In this document: piece after piece, positions 1-8,364 of the stretch
How positions within the stretch are numbered: position 1 is the stretch's first letter
Layout of the letters: each line of letters begins with the position of its first letter
Source of the DNA: Diplocloster agilis
GTDB lineage: Bacteria > Bacillota > Clostridia > Lachnospirales > Lachnospiraceae
Assembly: GCF_019042275.1 (NCBI RefSeq)
Contig: NZ_JAHQCW010000033.1
Span: 1-64,000 of the forward strand
Length of the DNA: 64,000 nucleotides
Direction: 5' to 3'
Made by a program: the position numbers and the translations under genes
The notes under the pieces: generated by a model
Told to the model about the DNA's origin: nothing
What the model saw: the letters and a program-made list of their open reading frames with translations, nothing else
Databases searched by the model: none

Positions 1-210
1 CTCTTGCCCGTCGGACGTGAAGTCCGCCGTGCATCCTGAACCCGGCTTTCCGATTCCACTAAGCGGGAGCTCAGCCGCCCTATGCGCTCCCGGGGAGACC
101 CAAAGGAACCCGGCTGTCCGGAGCATCCCGGTCCTGAGCAGCAGGCACACCCACCCCCGAGGAAGCCCTCCGTCCGCCGCCCCAACCTCCGCCTCCGCTT
201 TTTCCCCTAC
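1..210 (+). repeat. F1 palindromic element, half copy cut by window edge
   Basis: This is the right half of the F1 repeat. The window opens inside the core: the small hairpin CGGAC-GTGAA-GTCCG at about 12-26, then the inner arm reading TCCTGAACCCGGC and ATTCCACTAAGCG, then the arm part containing CCGCCCTATGCGCTCCC, and on to a GC-rich tail. The left arm would lie before base 1. Positions 1-165 match the reverse complement of 61825-61990 at roughly nine bases in ten by eye. No credible gene overlaps it; the short open frames here are by-products of its high GC content. Confidence 0.8.
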
Positions 211-427
211 TTTAATATAAGCCAGGCCCAAGAGCAGGAGTCTAATCAAATGGGTTCTCTATCTTATTATCTTATTATCTTGTCATCTTATTAACGTATC
301 CTTGACAAAGGCCCATTTAGACTGCACATAAAAAGACTAAGTAAAATAATATATACCAAACATACTCAAACAAAGAGTTAGTAAAATCAGCCATGATCAG
401 CCTTGCATCTCTGCCAACACCAGGGTA
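211..427. other. gene-free spacer with short AT-rich tandem repeat
   Basis: No gene is supported here. Bases 262-294 contain a short degenerate tandem repeat of the unit CTTATTAT. The rest is AT-rich and sits between two GC-rich palindromes. Confidence 0.5.
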
Positions 428-704
428 GGCGGGAACATGAACCGGCGGGGAGAAAATCCGGGGCGGCGGCCTGTCATGGATGCGGGGGAAAACATTGAGG
501 GACAGGCTTAGAGCTATGCGCGGGGCCGGGAAAGAATCCCCGTTTTTCGGAGCCTGTCTGAGCGAAGCGAGTTGGCGGAGAAAAATGTAATAAGGGATTC
601 TTTTCCGGCCCCGGGCATAGCTCTTAGCCTGTCCCGAAGTTTTCCCCCGCATCCATGACAGGCCGCCGCCCCGGATTTTCTCCCCGCCGGTTCATGTTCC
701 CGCC
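428..704 (-). repeat. F2 palindromic element, copy a
   Basis: A long, nearly perfect inverted repeat. The left arm begins GGCGGGAACATGAA at 428 and the right arm ends TTCATGTTCCCGCC at 704, each arm being over 100 bases. The roughly 50-base loop carries, on the minus strand at about 554-575, the F2 core AACTCGC-TTC-GCTCAGACAG. The arm sequence is not shared with the other three F2 copies. It lies directly upstream of the thiT promoter. Confidence 0.85.
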
Positions 705-744
705 GGCCCCTCCGTTCCCGGCAGCCCGCACCAGCATCTCATTA

Positions 745-773
745 TTGACAAAGTTTGAAGGACTCTCTATAAT
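745..773 (+). promoter_or_regulatory. thiT promoter
   Basis: TTGACA (745-750), a 17-base spacer and TATAAT (768-773) form a perfect sigma-A consensus. It lies just upstream of the TPP aptamer and should start the riboswitch leader near 780. Confidence 0.85.
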
Positions 774-791
774 GGTGCCGTAGATAGTAAT

Positions 792-881
792 ATGCGGCTA
801 GGGGAGCATTTGGCTGAGACTATGCATTTTATGCATGAACCCTCATTACCTGATCCGGTTAATACCGGCGTAGGGAAGCAC
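792..881 (+). ncRNA. TPP (thiamine pyrophosphate) riboswitch aptamer
   Basis: The conserved THI-box blocks are all present in order: GGGGAGC, GGCTGAGA, a variable hairpin, CCTGATC, GGTTAATACC and CGTAGGGAA. It stands between a consensus promoter and thiT, so it should lower thiT expression when TPP is plentiful. Confidence 0.95.
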
Positions 882-892
882 CAAAGTGGACT

Positions 893-927
893 CCTCCTGT
901 ACGTTTTTTCACGAAGGAGGTTTTTTT
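893..927 (+). terminator. riboswitch expression platform: hairpin, U-tract and masked ribosome site
   Basis: CCTCCT (893-898) pairs with AGGAGG (915-920), helped by a short CGT/ACG pairing, and is followed by seven T residues. The AGGAGG strand is also the ribosome binding site of thiT (ATG at 928). One hairpin could therefore end transcription and hide the ribosome site at once. Confidence 0.7.
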
Positions 928-1605
928 ATGAGTTTTTTTGCTAATCGTGTGGATGATGGATATGGTACCATGATCTACGAACTGACTACCGCCGGATATG
1001 TGGCTTTGTTCGTTGTTTTGCTCATTCTGGTGGCGGCTATTGGACTGATCGGTAAGTCGAAAAAGCAGCGGCATGCGATTAAGACTAAGCAGCTTGTTTT
1101 TTCCGCGCTGGCGATTGCTTTGGGTACGGTGACTTCGATACTGAAGCTGTTCGATATGCCTATGGGCGGATCGGTTACCCTGTTCAGTATGATGTTTATC
1201 TGCCTGATCGGGTATTGGTATGGTTTGAAGGTTGGTTTGATGACCGGTGTGGCTTATGGGCTGCTGCAGATGCTGATCGATCCTTATATAATGACGCTTC
1301 CGCAGCTTCTGCTGGATTATGTTCTGGCTTTTGGGGCTTTGGGGTTCTCCGGTTTGTTCAGTAATAAAAAGCATGGCCTGGTCTTTGGGTATCTGGTGGG
1401 AGTCTTTGGACGGTTCGTATGCTCGGCGCTGTCCGGTATCATTTTCTTTGCTTCTTATGCTCCCGAAACGATGCACCCGGTTGTGTATTCTGTTTTGTAT
1501 AATGCTTCGTATATGGGAGCGGAGGCGCTTCTGACGGTTGTGCTTATGTCGATTCCGCCGGTTACGAAGGCTTTGCAGTATGTGAAACAAATGTCCGGTC
1601 AATGA
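928..1605 (+). CDS. thiT: thiamine ECF transporter substrate-binding subunit ThiT
   Basis: This is the S component of an energy-coupling-factor transporter that binds thiamine in the membrane and works with a shared EcfA-EcfT module encoded elsewhere. The protein has about 225 residues with six or so hydrophobic segments, including a region with GYWYGLKVGLMTGVAYGLLQ and later DPYIMTLPQLLLDY, typical of the YuaJ/ThiT family. The reading frame stays open upstream to a GTG at 886, but the ATG at 928 follows an AAGGAGG site at the right distance, so the shorter form is chosen. The TPP riboswitch immediately upstream independently supports thiamine as the substrate. Confidence 0.95.
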   Translation: MSFFANRVDDGYGTMIYELTTAGYVALFVVLLILVAAIGLIGKSKKQRHAIKTKQLVFSALAIALGTVTSILKLFDMPMGGSVTLFSMMFICLIGYWYGLKVGLMTGVAYGLLQMLIDPYIMTLPQLLLDYVLAFGALGFSGLFSNKKHGLVFGYLVGVFGRFVCSALSGIIFFASYAPETMHPVVYSVLYNASYMGAEALLTVVLMSIPPVTKALQYVKQMSGQ

Positions 1606-1650
1606 TTTGTTTGTGCGTTGAGCTGCCTCATACGTAAAACGATGATCAAA

Positions 1651-1704
1651 GAAGGACGCAGGCGGGATTTTGCTTTTGTTCCCGCCGGCGTCCTTCTTCT
1701 TTTC
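1651..1704 (+). terminator. terminator after thiT
   Basis: GAAGGACGC-AGGCGGG pairs with CCCGCC-GGCGTCCTTC across a short loop and is followed by a T-rich run. Confidence 0.75.
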
Positions 1705-1725
1705 CTAGACATTAAATTCGATACT

Positions 1726-1959
1726 TTATTCCAGGCCGAATATCCGGGCCAGGACATCGATGATGATTTCATTGGTACAGGATTTTACAAATCCCATCAT
1801 GTCCAGCATGACCTCGTCGTTTTTCTGTGATTCGCTCAGGTCCTGGCTGTGCTTTATCTGTTCCAGCCGTTCTATTAACTGGGGCGTCAGATCCTCGTAG
1901 ACATCCAGTGTGGTTTCCGTCACCAGGTCAGCCAGTTCTTTCCTGCTTTTCGGTATCAT
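1726..1959 (-). CDS. small acidic protein of unknown function downstream of argS
   Basis: A 77-residue, charged, probably helical protein with no Cys pairs, signal peptide or membrane segment. I do not recognise a family. It starts at an ATG preceded by a GGAAGG-type ribosome site, and follows the argS stop by about 30 bases on the same strand, so it is probably the last gene of an argS transcript. It ends about 20 bases from the thiT terminator, which may serve both strands. Coding is supported by the ribosome site and operon position only. Confidence 0.6.
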   Translation of the reverse strand: MIPKSRKELADLVTETTLDVYEDLTPQLIERLEQIKHSQDLSESQKNDEVMLDMMGFVKSCTNEIIIDVLARIFGLE

Positions 1960-1993
1960 TTTGAGGCTTCCTTTCCTTCCCTGTTAAAGCTGT

Positions 1994-3763
1994 CTACATG
2001 CGTTCCGGGGCTTCGAAGCCCAGCAGGTTTATGCAGGTTTCCAGTACGTTCCTGGTCAGGAGCAACAGCGCCAGCATTCCTTCTTTTTTGGCCTGGTCTT
2101 CTTCTCCCAGGATCTTGGTCTCATGGTAGAAGGAGTTAAAAGCATTGGCCAGTTCGTAGATATAAGCGCAGATTTTGTGGGGCGCGTGCTCCGCGTAGGC
2201 TGTCTCGATTGCATGGATGAACCCGGTCAGGGACAGCATCAGGTTTTTTTCACTCTCGTTTGACGGCTCTTTGATTGTGAGGTTTTCCAGGGTTCCGCCC
2301 TGCGCCGCGTATTTTTTCAGAATGGATTTGATCCGCACGATGGTGTATAAAATATATGGGCCGGTGTCGCCTTCGAACGAGGTAAAGCGCTCCACATCAA
2401 AGACATAATCCTTGGAAGCCTGATTGGACAGATCCCCGTACTTGATGGCGGAGAGTCCGATGATTCGGGCCGTCTCCCTGGCATCGATATCTTCGGCCGT
2501 GTTTCTGTTCTCGCTAATCTTTTTAAACATCTGGTTGTTGATATCACCGATCAGGTCCTCCAGACGCATCACGCCGCCCTCTCTGGTTTTAAAGGGCTTG
2601 CCGTCCCTGCCGTTCATGGTACCGAAGCCCAGGAACGTAAGCTTTGTATCCTCCTCCACCAGCTTTGTCTTTTTCGCGCAGCGGAATACCTGAGTGAAAT
2701 AAAGATCCTGGCGTTTATCTACTATATATAAGATTTCATCGGGATGAAACAGCTTCATCCGCTCCACAATGGTGGCCAGATCCGTGGTATTATATAGAGA
2801 AGCGCCGTCGGATTTTAAGATCATACAGGGAGGGATTTCCCTGGTATCACCGTCCTCTTTTACGTCCACCACCAGAGCGCCGTCGCTTATGTGGGCGTAA
2901 CCGTTGTCTTTCATGTATTGTACCATGTCCGGGATGTAGGGCTGGGCGTCCGATTCCTTTTTCCAGAGATCAAAGGTTACATTTAATTTTTCATAATTTT
3001 TCTTCAGGTCCGATACGGATACATTCAGGATATGGTTCCATAAAGCGATATAGCCCTGATTGCCGTGCTGCAGCTGATAGGTAGCCTCCATGGCCTCTTC
3101 CTTATAGGCCGCGTCTTCTTTTGAACGGGCGCTGGCGGCCGGATAGATCTCTTCCAGCTCGTGAATCGTAAAGGGCGGCTCTGCCGGATACTCTCCTGTA
3201 TAAGAGGGATCGAAGTAGACCAGCTCGGGCCTGCGTTTCTTCAGTTCGGTGATAATCAGTCCCATCTGGAGGCCCCAGTCGCCCAGGTGGACGTCCCCGA
3301 TCATATTGTGGCCCACGAAACGGCCGATTCTCTTGATGCTCTCCCCTATGATCGCGGAACGCAGATGCCCAACATGAAGAGGCTTGGCCACATTGGGGCC
3401 GCCGTAGTCCAGCACGATCGTCTTGGGATGGGCGGTTTTCTCAAAACCTAAGTCTTTCTCTGCGCTCATCTGATTCAGGTAGCAGATCAGAAATTCACAG
3501 TTCAGCTTCATATTTATAAATCCGGGCTTTACCGCTTCGACCATGGAAAAAGTAGCGCTGTCCTTTAAATGTCCCACCACATCCTCCGCGATCTGGATCG
3601 GAGCCTTTTTATACGCTTTCGCGGCGGCCATGGCGCCGTTGCACTGATATTCACACAAATCCGGGCGATTAGACAGATTCACTCTCCCGTAGGAAGCATC
3701 GTATCCGCTGGCGGCAAATGCTCCGGAAAGTTCTTCTGTAATCAGATCTAAGATTTTTTTCAT
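1994..3763 (-). CDS. argS: arginyl-tRNA synthetase
   Basis: Charges tRNA-Arg with arginine in the cytoplasm (class I synthetase). The 589-residue product begins with the ArgRS-specific N-terminal domain. The nucleotide-binding signature HVGH is at about 130-133 (context KPLHVGHLRSA), and GKPFKTREGG occupies the place of KMSKS. A DALR-type anticodon-binding domain closes the protein. The frame is open for 37 more codons upstream, but the ATG at 3763 has a clean AGGAGG site and gives the usual MKKILDL-type start. No T-box leader is visible in the short upstream region. Confidence 0.96.
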   Translation of the reverse strand: MKKILDLITEELSGAFAASGYDASYGRVNLSNRPDLCEYQCNGAMAAAKAYKKAPIQIAEDVVGHLKDSATFSMVEAVKPGFINMKLNCEFLICYLNQMSAEKDLGFEKTAHPKTIVLDYGGPNVAKPLHVGHLRSAIIGESIKRIGRFVGHNMIGDVHLGDWGLQMGLIITELKKRRPELVYFDPSYTGEYPAEPPFTIHELEEIYPAASARSKEDAAYKEEAMEATYQLQHGNQGYIALWNHILNVSVSDLKKNYEKLNVTFDLWKKESDAQPYIPDMVQYMKDNGYAHISDGALVVDVKEDGDTREIPPCMILKSDGASLYNTTDLATIVERMKLFHPDEILYIVDKRQDLYFTQVFRCAKKTKLVEEDTKLTFLGFGTMNGRDGKPFKTREGGVMRLEDLIGDINNQMFKKISENRNTAEDIDARETARIIGLSAIKYGDLSNQASKDYVFDVERFTSFEGDTGPYILYTIVRIKSILKKYAAQGGTLENLTIKEPSNESEKNLMLSLTGFIHAIETAYAEHAPHKICAYIYELANAFNSFYHETKILGEEDQAKKEGMLALLLLTRNVLETCINLLGFEAPERM

Positions 3764-3973
3764 AGGTTCCTCCTGAAATTCTTGTTTTTTACGGCCCTTT
3801 GGCCTGTTTACCACATCTTTCACGATTATAATATGAATGACCTTTTTTTTCAACCAGGTTCTGGAATTTCTCACGATACGGCTGTGAAAAAGAGCTACGC
3901 TTGCGAAATATTAAAGCATAAACCGGCGGAAATCCCGTATAATAAAATTTGTATGAAATACTTTCAAAACTTC

Positions 3974-4001
3974 TTGCTATTTTTCCAGTTTATGCTATAA
4001 T
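3974..4001 (+). promoter_or_regulatory. promoter of the flavin reductase-rubredoxin gene
   Basis: TTGCTA (3974-3979), a 16-base spacer and TATAAT (3996-4001), with an extended -10 TGC just before it. It sits 44 bases before the start codon. Confidence 0.7.
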
Positions 4002-4044
4002 TTCAGTAATGGTTACTATTATTGAAAATTAAGGAGGAAGTATT

Positions 4045-4689
4045 ATGAACGTTAATGTATTTCACAACCTGTCTTACGGGGTTTATATCGTCTCTACCCT
4101 GGATGGAGAACGGCCTACCGGCTGTGTCGCAAACAGTATTATGCAGATCACCGCTTCTCCCGCTACCCTAGCGGTGAGTATAAACCATGATAATTATACC
4201 AACTCTTGTATGAAACGGAACGGTACTTTTGCTGTGTCGATCCTTTCCGAAGAATCCGATCCCGGCCTTATCGGCACCTTCGGTTTTCAGTCCGGGAAAA
4301 ATACGGATAAGTTTGCCGCCGTGGATCATGTGATGAAAGATGGTCTTCCTGTCGTCTCGGATGCCTGCGGTTATCTGACCTGCCGGATCATCGATACGAT
4401 GGAAACCAGCACCCATACGGTGTTTTTGGCCGAGATTATGGATGGGGATCTGCTTTTGAACGTACCGGCTATGACCTATTCCTATTATCATAAAGTGGTG
4501 AAGGGCAAGAGTCCGAAGAATGCGCCCACTTATATTCCCGAGGAACAAGAGACCGCGGCAAAAGTAAGCTATGTGTGCAGTGTATGCGGATATGTATATG
4601 ACGGCGAGGTTCCCTTTGAAGAACTCCCGGATTCCTATGTCTGTCCGATCTGCAAACAGCCCAAATCAAAATTTATCAAAAAAGACTGA
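4045..4689 (+). CDS. flavin reductase-rubredoxin fusion protein
   Basis: A 214-residue two-domain redox protein. Residues 1 to about 165 form a flavin-reductase-like FMN-binding domain (flavoredoxin type, with [12 protein letters not shown] near the start). The C-terminal 45 residues form a rubredoxin with the iron knuckles CSVCGY and CPICK. Such high-molecular-weight rubredoxins pass electrons to oxygen- or peroxide-reducing enzymes in anaerobes. That role is inferred from the family, and the electron partners are not in this window. The start is an ATG after AAGGAGG. It is followed closely by nfo, a DNA-repair gene, which would fit an oxidative-stress unit. Confidence 0.88.
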   Translation: MNVNVFHNLSYGVYIVSTLDGERPTGCVANSIMQITASPATLAVSINHDNYTNSCMKRNGTFAVSILSEESDPGLIGTFGFQSGKNTDKFAAVDHVMKDGLPVVSDACGYLTCRIIDTMETSTHTVFLAEIMDGDLLLNVPAMTYSYYHKVVKGKSPKNAPTYIPEEQETAAKVSYVCSVCGYVYDGEVPFEELPDSYVCPICKQPKSKFIKKD

Positions 4690-4726
4690 GTGTAAGTTAG
4701 GAAAATGTACGTATGGAGGCAAACGA

Positions 4727-5635
4727 ATGTTAAAAATAGGTTCCCATGTTAGTATGAGCGGCAAGGATATGCTGTTAAATTCCGCCAGAGAGGCCGTTTC
4801 CTACGGAGCGGATACGTTTATGGTATATACAGGCGCACCGCAGAATACCAGACGTAAACCAGTCGGGGAATTGAATATCGAGGCCGGCTGGGATTATATG
4901 AGGGAACACGGAATCCATGATATCGTGATCCACGCCCCCTATATAATTAATCTTGGAAATTCCGTAAAGCCGGAAACCTTCGAGCTGGCAGTGGATTTTC
5001 TGGCCGAGGAGCTGCGCCGCAGCGAGGCCATGGGAAGCCGGATTCTGGTACTGCATCCCGGCGCTCATGTAGGCGCAGGCGTAAAAGCCGGTATCGATCA
5101 GATCGTGAAGGGTCTGAACGAAGTGTTAAGCGCTGATACCAAATGTATGGTCGCCTTGGAGACAATGGCCGGAAAGGGTTCCGAGATCGGAAAAACCTTT
5201 GAGGAATTGGCCCGGATCTATGACGGGGTAAAATATAACGATAAGTTAAGAGTCTGCTTCGACACCTGCCACACCAATGACGCCGGTTATGACATTATTC
5301 ATGATTTTGACGGTGTGATCGGACAGTTTGATAAAATATTGGGAAAAGACCAGATCGCTGTCTTTCATATCAACGACAGTAAAAATATGGCCGGAGCGGC
5401 CAAGGACCGGCATGAGAATCTCGGGTTCGGCACGATTGGTTTCGATGCGTTACATCGTATCGTCCATCATCCTGATTTTCCGGATATTCCCAAAATCCTG
5501 GAAACGCCCTGGGTTCCCCTTCCGGAGGATAAAAAGACCGTATTTCCTCCCTACAAATATGAAATCGAGATGCTGCGCACCGGCGCCTTTGATTCAGAGG
5601 TACTGGAGAAGATCTTACGGCAGCCCCGATCCTAG
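4727..5635 (+). CDS. nfo: deoxyribonuclease IV (AP endonuclease)
   Basis: Cuts DNA 5' to abasic sites and damaged sugars in base-excision repair, using a zinc cluster in a TIM barrel. The 302-residue protein shows the family metal-site blocks: [36 protein letters not shown] and LETPW. The frame is open upstream into the preceding gene, but the ATG at 4727 has a GGAGGC site and gives the expected [12 protein letters not shown] start. It lies 37 bases after the rubredoxin gene and is probably co-transcribed with it. Confidence 0.95.
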   Translation: MLKIGSHVSMSGKDMLLNSAREAVSYGADTFMVYTGAPQNTRRKPVGELNIEAGWDYMREHGIHDIVIHAPYIINLGNSVKPETFELAVDFLAEELRRSEAMGSRILVLHPGAHVGAGVKAGIDQIVKGLNEVLSADTKCMVALETMAGKGSEIGKTFEELARIYDGVKYNDKLRVCFDTCHTNDAGYDIIHDFDGVIGQFDKILGKDQIAVFHINDSKNMAGAAKDRHENLGFGTIGFDALHRIVHHPDFPDIPKILETPWVPLPEDKKTVFPPYKYEIEMLRTGAFDSEVLEKILRQPRS

Positions 5636-5645
5636 AAACCGCAAA

Positions 5646-5692
5646 AATAAGAGAACTCTGAAAGCTTCTGCTTACAGAGTCCTCTTATTTTT
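5646..5692. terminator. bidirectional terminator between nfo and mgsA
   Basis: AATAAGAGAACTCTG pairs with CAGAGTCCTCTTATT (one mismatch). There are T-runs on the plus strand and A-runs on the other side. The stem overlaps the last codons of mgsA on the minus strand. Confidence 0.8.
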
Positions 5693-6164
5693 TGAACTGA
5701 TTCATACGGTCCTGAATGGTTTTATTATAATTGATCACCATACGGTCGTATTCTGTGTTCATATACTTAGATGTCAGCATGAAATCCGCCGTAGCCCGAT
5801 TATTGGCTATGGGAATGTCATAAACCACTGCGATACGCAACAGCGCCTTCACATCCGGATCATGAGGCTGCGCCTCCAATGGATCCCAGAAAAATACCAC
5901 AAAGTCAATGCTTCCTTCTACAATTCTGGAACCGATCTGCTGATCGCCGCCCAGCGGCCCGCTGTTATAGCCCTTGACCGGAAGGTCCGTCTTCTCTGAA
6001 ATCAATCTGGCCGTAGTACCCGTGCCGCACAGAAAATGGTTCTTCAGGATTTCCTTATTCTCTTCCACCCACTCTACCAGCTCCGCTTTCTTGCTGTCAT
6101 GAGCGATCAGCGCAATGTGCTTCTGTCTTCCGATGGTAAATGGAATGTAATCATCCTTAATCAT
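5685..6164 (-). CDS. mgsA: methylglyoxal synthase
   Basis: Converts dihydroxyacetone phosphate to methylglyoxal and phosphate, a bypass that frees phosphate when glycolysis is overloaded. The 159-residue length and motifs fit the family: IALIAHDSKK, CGTGTTA, SGPLGGDQQIG (with the catalytic Asp), and the FFWDPLEAQPHDPDVKALLR block that binds phosphate. The C-terminal tail is slightly longer than in E. coli. It stands alone, with terminators on its downstream side. Confidence 0.95.
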   Translation of the reverse strand: MIKDDYIPFTIGRQKHIALIAHDSKKAELVEWVEENKEILKNHFLCGTGTTARLISEKTDLPVKGYNSGPLGGDQQIGSRIVEGSIDFVVFFWDPLEAQPHDPDVKALLRIAVVYDIPIANNRATADFMLTSKYMNTEYDRMVINYNKTIQDRMNQFKK

Positions 6165-6312
6165 CTGGCTTCCTCCTTTCTCTTCCTATTTCTTTCTCAT
6201 TATAATATGTTCTTTTGGCTTCCACAATCCCCATTCTGACGATTTTTTCATTTACTTCCTCTCTGCCTTTCACATGTTTGCCAAACATATCCAGTAATTT
6301 GCAAAAACCCTA

Positions 6313-6360
6313 TTGACAAAATTTCATTTCAAATGTACTATTGTATTAAGTTAATAATAC
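6313..6360 (+). promoter_or_regulatory. promoter and probable GntR operator
   Basis: TTGACA (6313-6318), a 17-base spacer and TACTAT (6336-6341), followed at once by the perfect inverted repeat GTATTA-AGTTAA-TAATAC (6343-6360). The palindrome covers the expected transcription start, so the GntR regulator encoded next would repress its own operon from there. The operator role is inferred. Confidence 0.65.
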
Positions 6361-6391
6361 AGTTAATCCACACGCACAAGGAGGTGTAAGA

Positions 6392-6763
6392 ATGACATGG
6401 ATGCTGAATTCTGACCGTCCTATATATGCCCAAATCATAGAAAAGATACAAACGGACATTGTCTCCGGCATTTACCACGCAGGCGACAAGCTCCCTTCTG
6501 TCCGAGAACTGGCCGCGCAGGCCTCTGTGAATCCCAATACCATGCAAAAAGCCTTATCTGAACTGGAACGTGACGGTTTACTCTATTCCCAGCGCACCAG
6601 CGGCAGATTTATAACGGAGGACCGGGAAATGATACAAAATATGAAACAAGAACTGGCCAAGGAGCAGATCTCCTTATTTCTGGAAAAAATGAATAATCTG
6701 GGATTTAAGAAGGAAGAGACATTCCAATTCATCCAGCAGGTACTGGGAGAGGAAAAAAAGTGA
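6392..6763 (+). CDS. GntR-family (YtrA-type) transcriptional regulator
   Basis: A short 123-residue GntR repressor. The N-terminal winged helix (about 10-75) contains IYAQIIEKI, GDKLPSVRELA and NPNTMQKALSELERDGLLYSQ, the hallmark of the YtrA subfamily. The C-terminus is only a short helical tail rather than an effector domain. YtrA-type regulators usually control the ABC transporter genes directly downstream, which matches here. ATG with an AAGGAGGTG site. Confidence 0.92.
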   Translation: MTWMLNSDRPIYAQIIEKIQTDIVSGIYHAGDKLPSVRELAAQASVNPNTMQKALSELERDGLLYSQRTSGRFITEDREMIQNMKQELAKEQISLFLEKMNNLGFKKEETFQFIQQVLGEEKK

Positions 6764-6797
6764 AGACGACGCAGCTAGTGCGCCACAGGAGGTAAAT

Positions 6798-7496
6798 ATG
6801 AGCAATATTATCGAATGCCACGGACTGACTAAGGTCTATGAATACAAGGCCGCTCTCTCCGAAATCGATCTGAATATAGAGCGGGGACGAATCGTCGGAC
6901 TTCTGGGCCCCAATGGAAGCGGAAAAACCACGCTGATCAAACTGATCAACGGTCTTTTATCCCCCACTTCCGGTGAAATACTGATCGACGGAAAGGCGCC
7001 AGGGATAGAGACCAAAAAAATGGTATCTTATCTGCCGGAACGTACTTATCTGAACGACTGGATGCGGGTTTGTGAAATCATTGATTTCTTCGGGGATTTC
7101 TACAAAGATTTCGACAGAAGCCGCGCCAAGGAGATGCTTCATCATCTGGATATCGACACACACGATAAATTAAAGACCATGTCCAAGGGGACTAAAGAAA
7201 AAGTACAGCTGATCCTGGTAATGAGCCGGGACGCAGATCTGTATTGTCTGGACGAACCCATCGGCGGCGTGGACCCGGCGGCCAGGGATTATATTTTACA
7301 GACGATTATTCAAAACTACCGCACCGATTCCACGATCCTCATCTCCACCCACCTGATCTCGGATATTGAAAATATACTGGACGATGTGGTATTTATTCAA
7401 AATGGTAAGATCCGGTTAACCACTGAGGTGGATGATATAAGATTCAAACAGGGAAAATCAGTGGACACCCTGTTCCGGGAGGTATTCAAATGTTAG
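6798..7496 (+). CDS. ABC transporter ATP-binding protein
   Basis: A 232-residue ATPase with Walker A GPNGSGKTT at about 38, a divergent signature region (SKGTKEK in place of LSGGQ), Walker B DLYCLDEP and a switch histidine in STHLISD. It most resembles the YtrB/EcsA-like ATPases that pair with a small multi-spanning partner and a GntR regulator. The substrate is unknown; YtrA-family systems often respond to cell-wall-active compounds, but nothing here proves that. It overlaps the permease gene by 7 bases. Confidence 0.9.
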   Translation: MSNIIECHGLTKVYEYKAALSEIDLNIERGRIVGLLGPNGSGKTTLIKLINGLLSPTSGEILIDGKAPGIETKKMVSYLPERTYLNDWMRVCEIIDFFGDFYKDFDRSRAKEMLHHLDIDTHDKLKTMSKGTKEKVQLILVMSRDADLYCLDEPIGGVDPAARDYILQTIIQNYRTDSTILISTHLISDIENILDDVVFIQNGKIRLTTEVDDIRFKQGKSVDTLFREVFKC

Positions 7497-8290
7497 GAAA
7501 ATTAATCAAATATGACTTGATCAGCGTATCCAAAATCCTGTTTCCCCTGCATCTGGCGCTTCTCGTGGTCACCGTTCTCGGAAGGCTGTCGATGGCGTTG
7601 AATCTTCCTCAGAATGCTCCGCTTATCGTAAGCCTGATGTTGATGCTATATATATTTGGTATCATCGCCATCGGCATTATCACGCTTGTGGTTCTGGTGA
7701 TGCGCTTTTACAAGAATCTCTTTACCAGTGAGGGATATTTAATGCATACCCTTCCGGTCAAGGCTTCCCAGCATCTGAATTCAAAATTGATCGTGGCCGT
7801 GTTATGGAGTATACTGGACTGTGTTTTTATCATTTTTTCTATCTTTATCCTGCTGGTGAACCAGCCGTGGCTCAATCAAATATCTGCCGCTAACTGGGCC
7901 GAATTAAAGGAGATGTTTTCCATCATATTTTTGGGCGGCGGCAACACAATGGTTTCCATATTGTTTTTGTGTCTGTATATGTTAATCGCCAATATTTATA
8001 TATTCCTATCCTTTTATGTCTCCATCTGCATCGGACAGCTGATGAACAAGCACAAAGTTTTAGGTTCTTTTCTTGCCTATCTGGTCATCTACGTAATAAG
8101 CCAGATTTTAAGCGTCATCTCCATGCTGTTTTTCGGTCTGTCGTCTCTAAGGGGATTTCCGGTGCAGACTTTGACCTTTGAATACTATCGCAACCTTATG
8201 ACGTTGAGTATCGTAGAGACCCTTGCTTTTAGCATCGTTTTCTATCTGATTTCCAACTATATGATTTCAAAGAAACTAAATCTGGATTAA
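7490..8290 (+). CDS. ABC transporter membrane subunit
   Basis: A 266-residue integral membrane protein with about six hydrophobic segments spread along its length and no catalytic motifs. It starts inside the end of the ATPase gene, so the two are translationally coupled. The pairing with a YtrA-type regulator and the lone ATPase defines a three-gene transporter unit. The transported compound cannot be read from sequence. Confidence 0.85.
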   Translation: MLGKLIKYDLISVSKILFPLHLALLVVTVLGRLSMALNLPQNAPLIVSLMLMLYIFGIIAIGIITLVVLVMRFYKNLFTSEGYLMHTLPVKASQHLNSKLIVAVLWSILDCVFIIFSIFILLVNQPWLNQISAANWAELKEMFSIIFLGGGNTMVSILFLCLYMLIANIYIFLSFYVSICIGQLMNKHKVLGSFLAYLVIYVISQILSVISMLFFGLSSLRGFPVQTLTFEYYRNLMTLSIVETLAFSIVFYLISNYMISKKLNLD

Positions 8291-8310
8291 GTTATCTTCT
8301 ATAAGCGCAA

Positions 8311-8355
8311 AAAACCTTTCGTCCCGGATTGCCGGCGACGGAAGGTTTTTATTTT
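8311..8355. terminator. terminator after the GntR-ABC operon
   Basis: AAAACCTTTCGTC pairs with GACGGAAGGTTTT (one G-T pair) and is followed by TATTTTG on the plus strand. The A-rich left side would serve the convergent amidase gene. Confidence 0.8.
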
Positions 8356-8364
8356 GCCATCGCC

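Noticed and set aside
317-652. Minus-strand frame of 111 codons at the first F2 palindrome
   Set aside because: It runs through both arms of the inverted repeat, is Arg/Pro-rich and has no ribosome site. The palindrome explains the open frame.
859-1602. Long open frame on the minus strand across thiT
   Set aside because: It mirrors thiT, is full of His/Gln/Arg without any fold-like pattern, and has no ribosome site. The riboswitch, promoter and family match all favour the plus strand.
3764-4044. A T-box leader for argS
   Set aside because: The upstream region is short and lacks the T-box sequence AGGGTGGNACCGCG; no specifier stem is visible.
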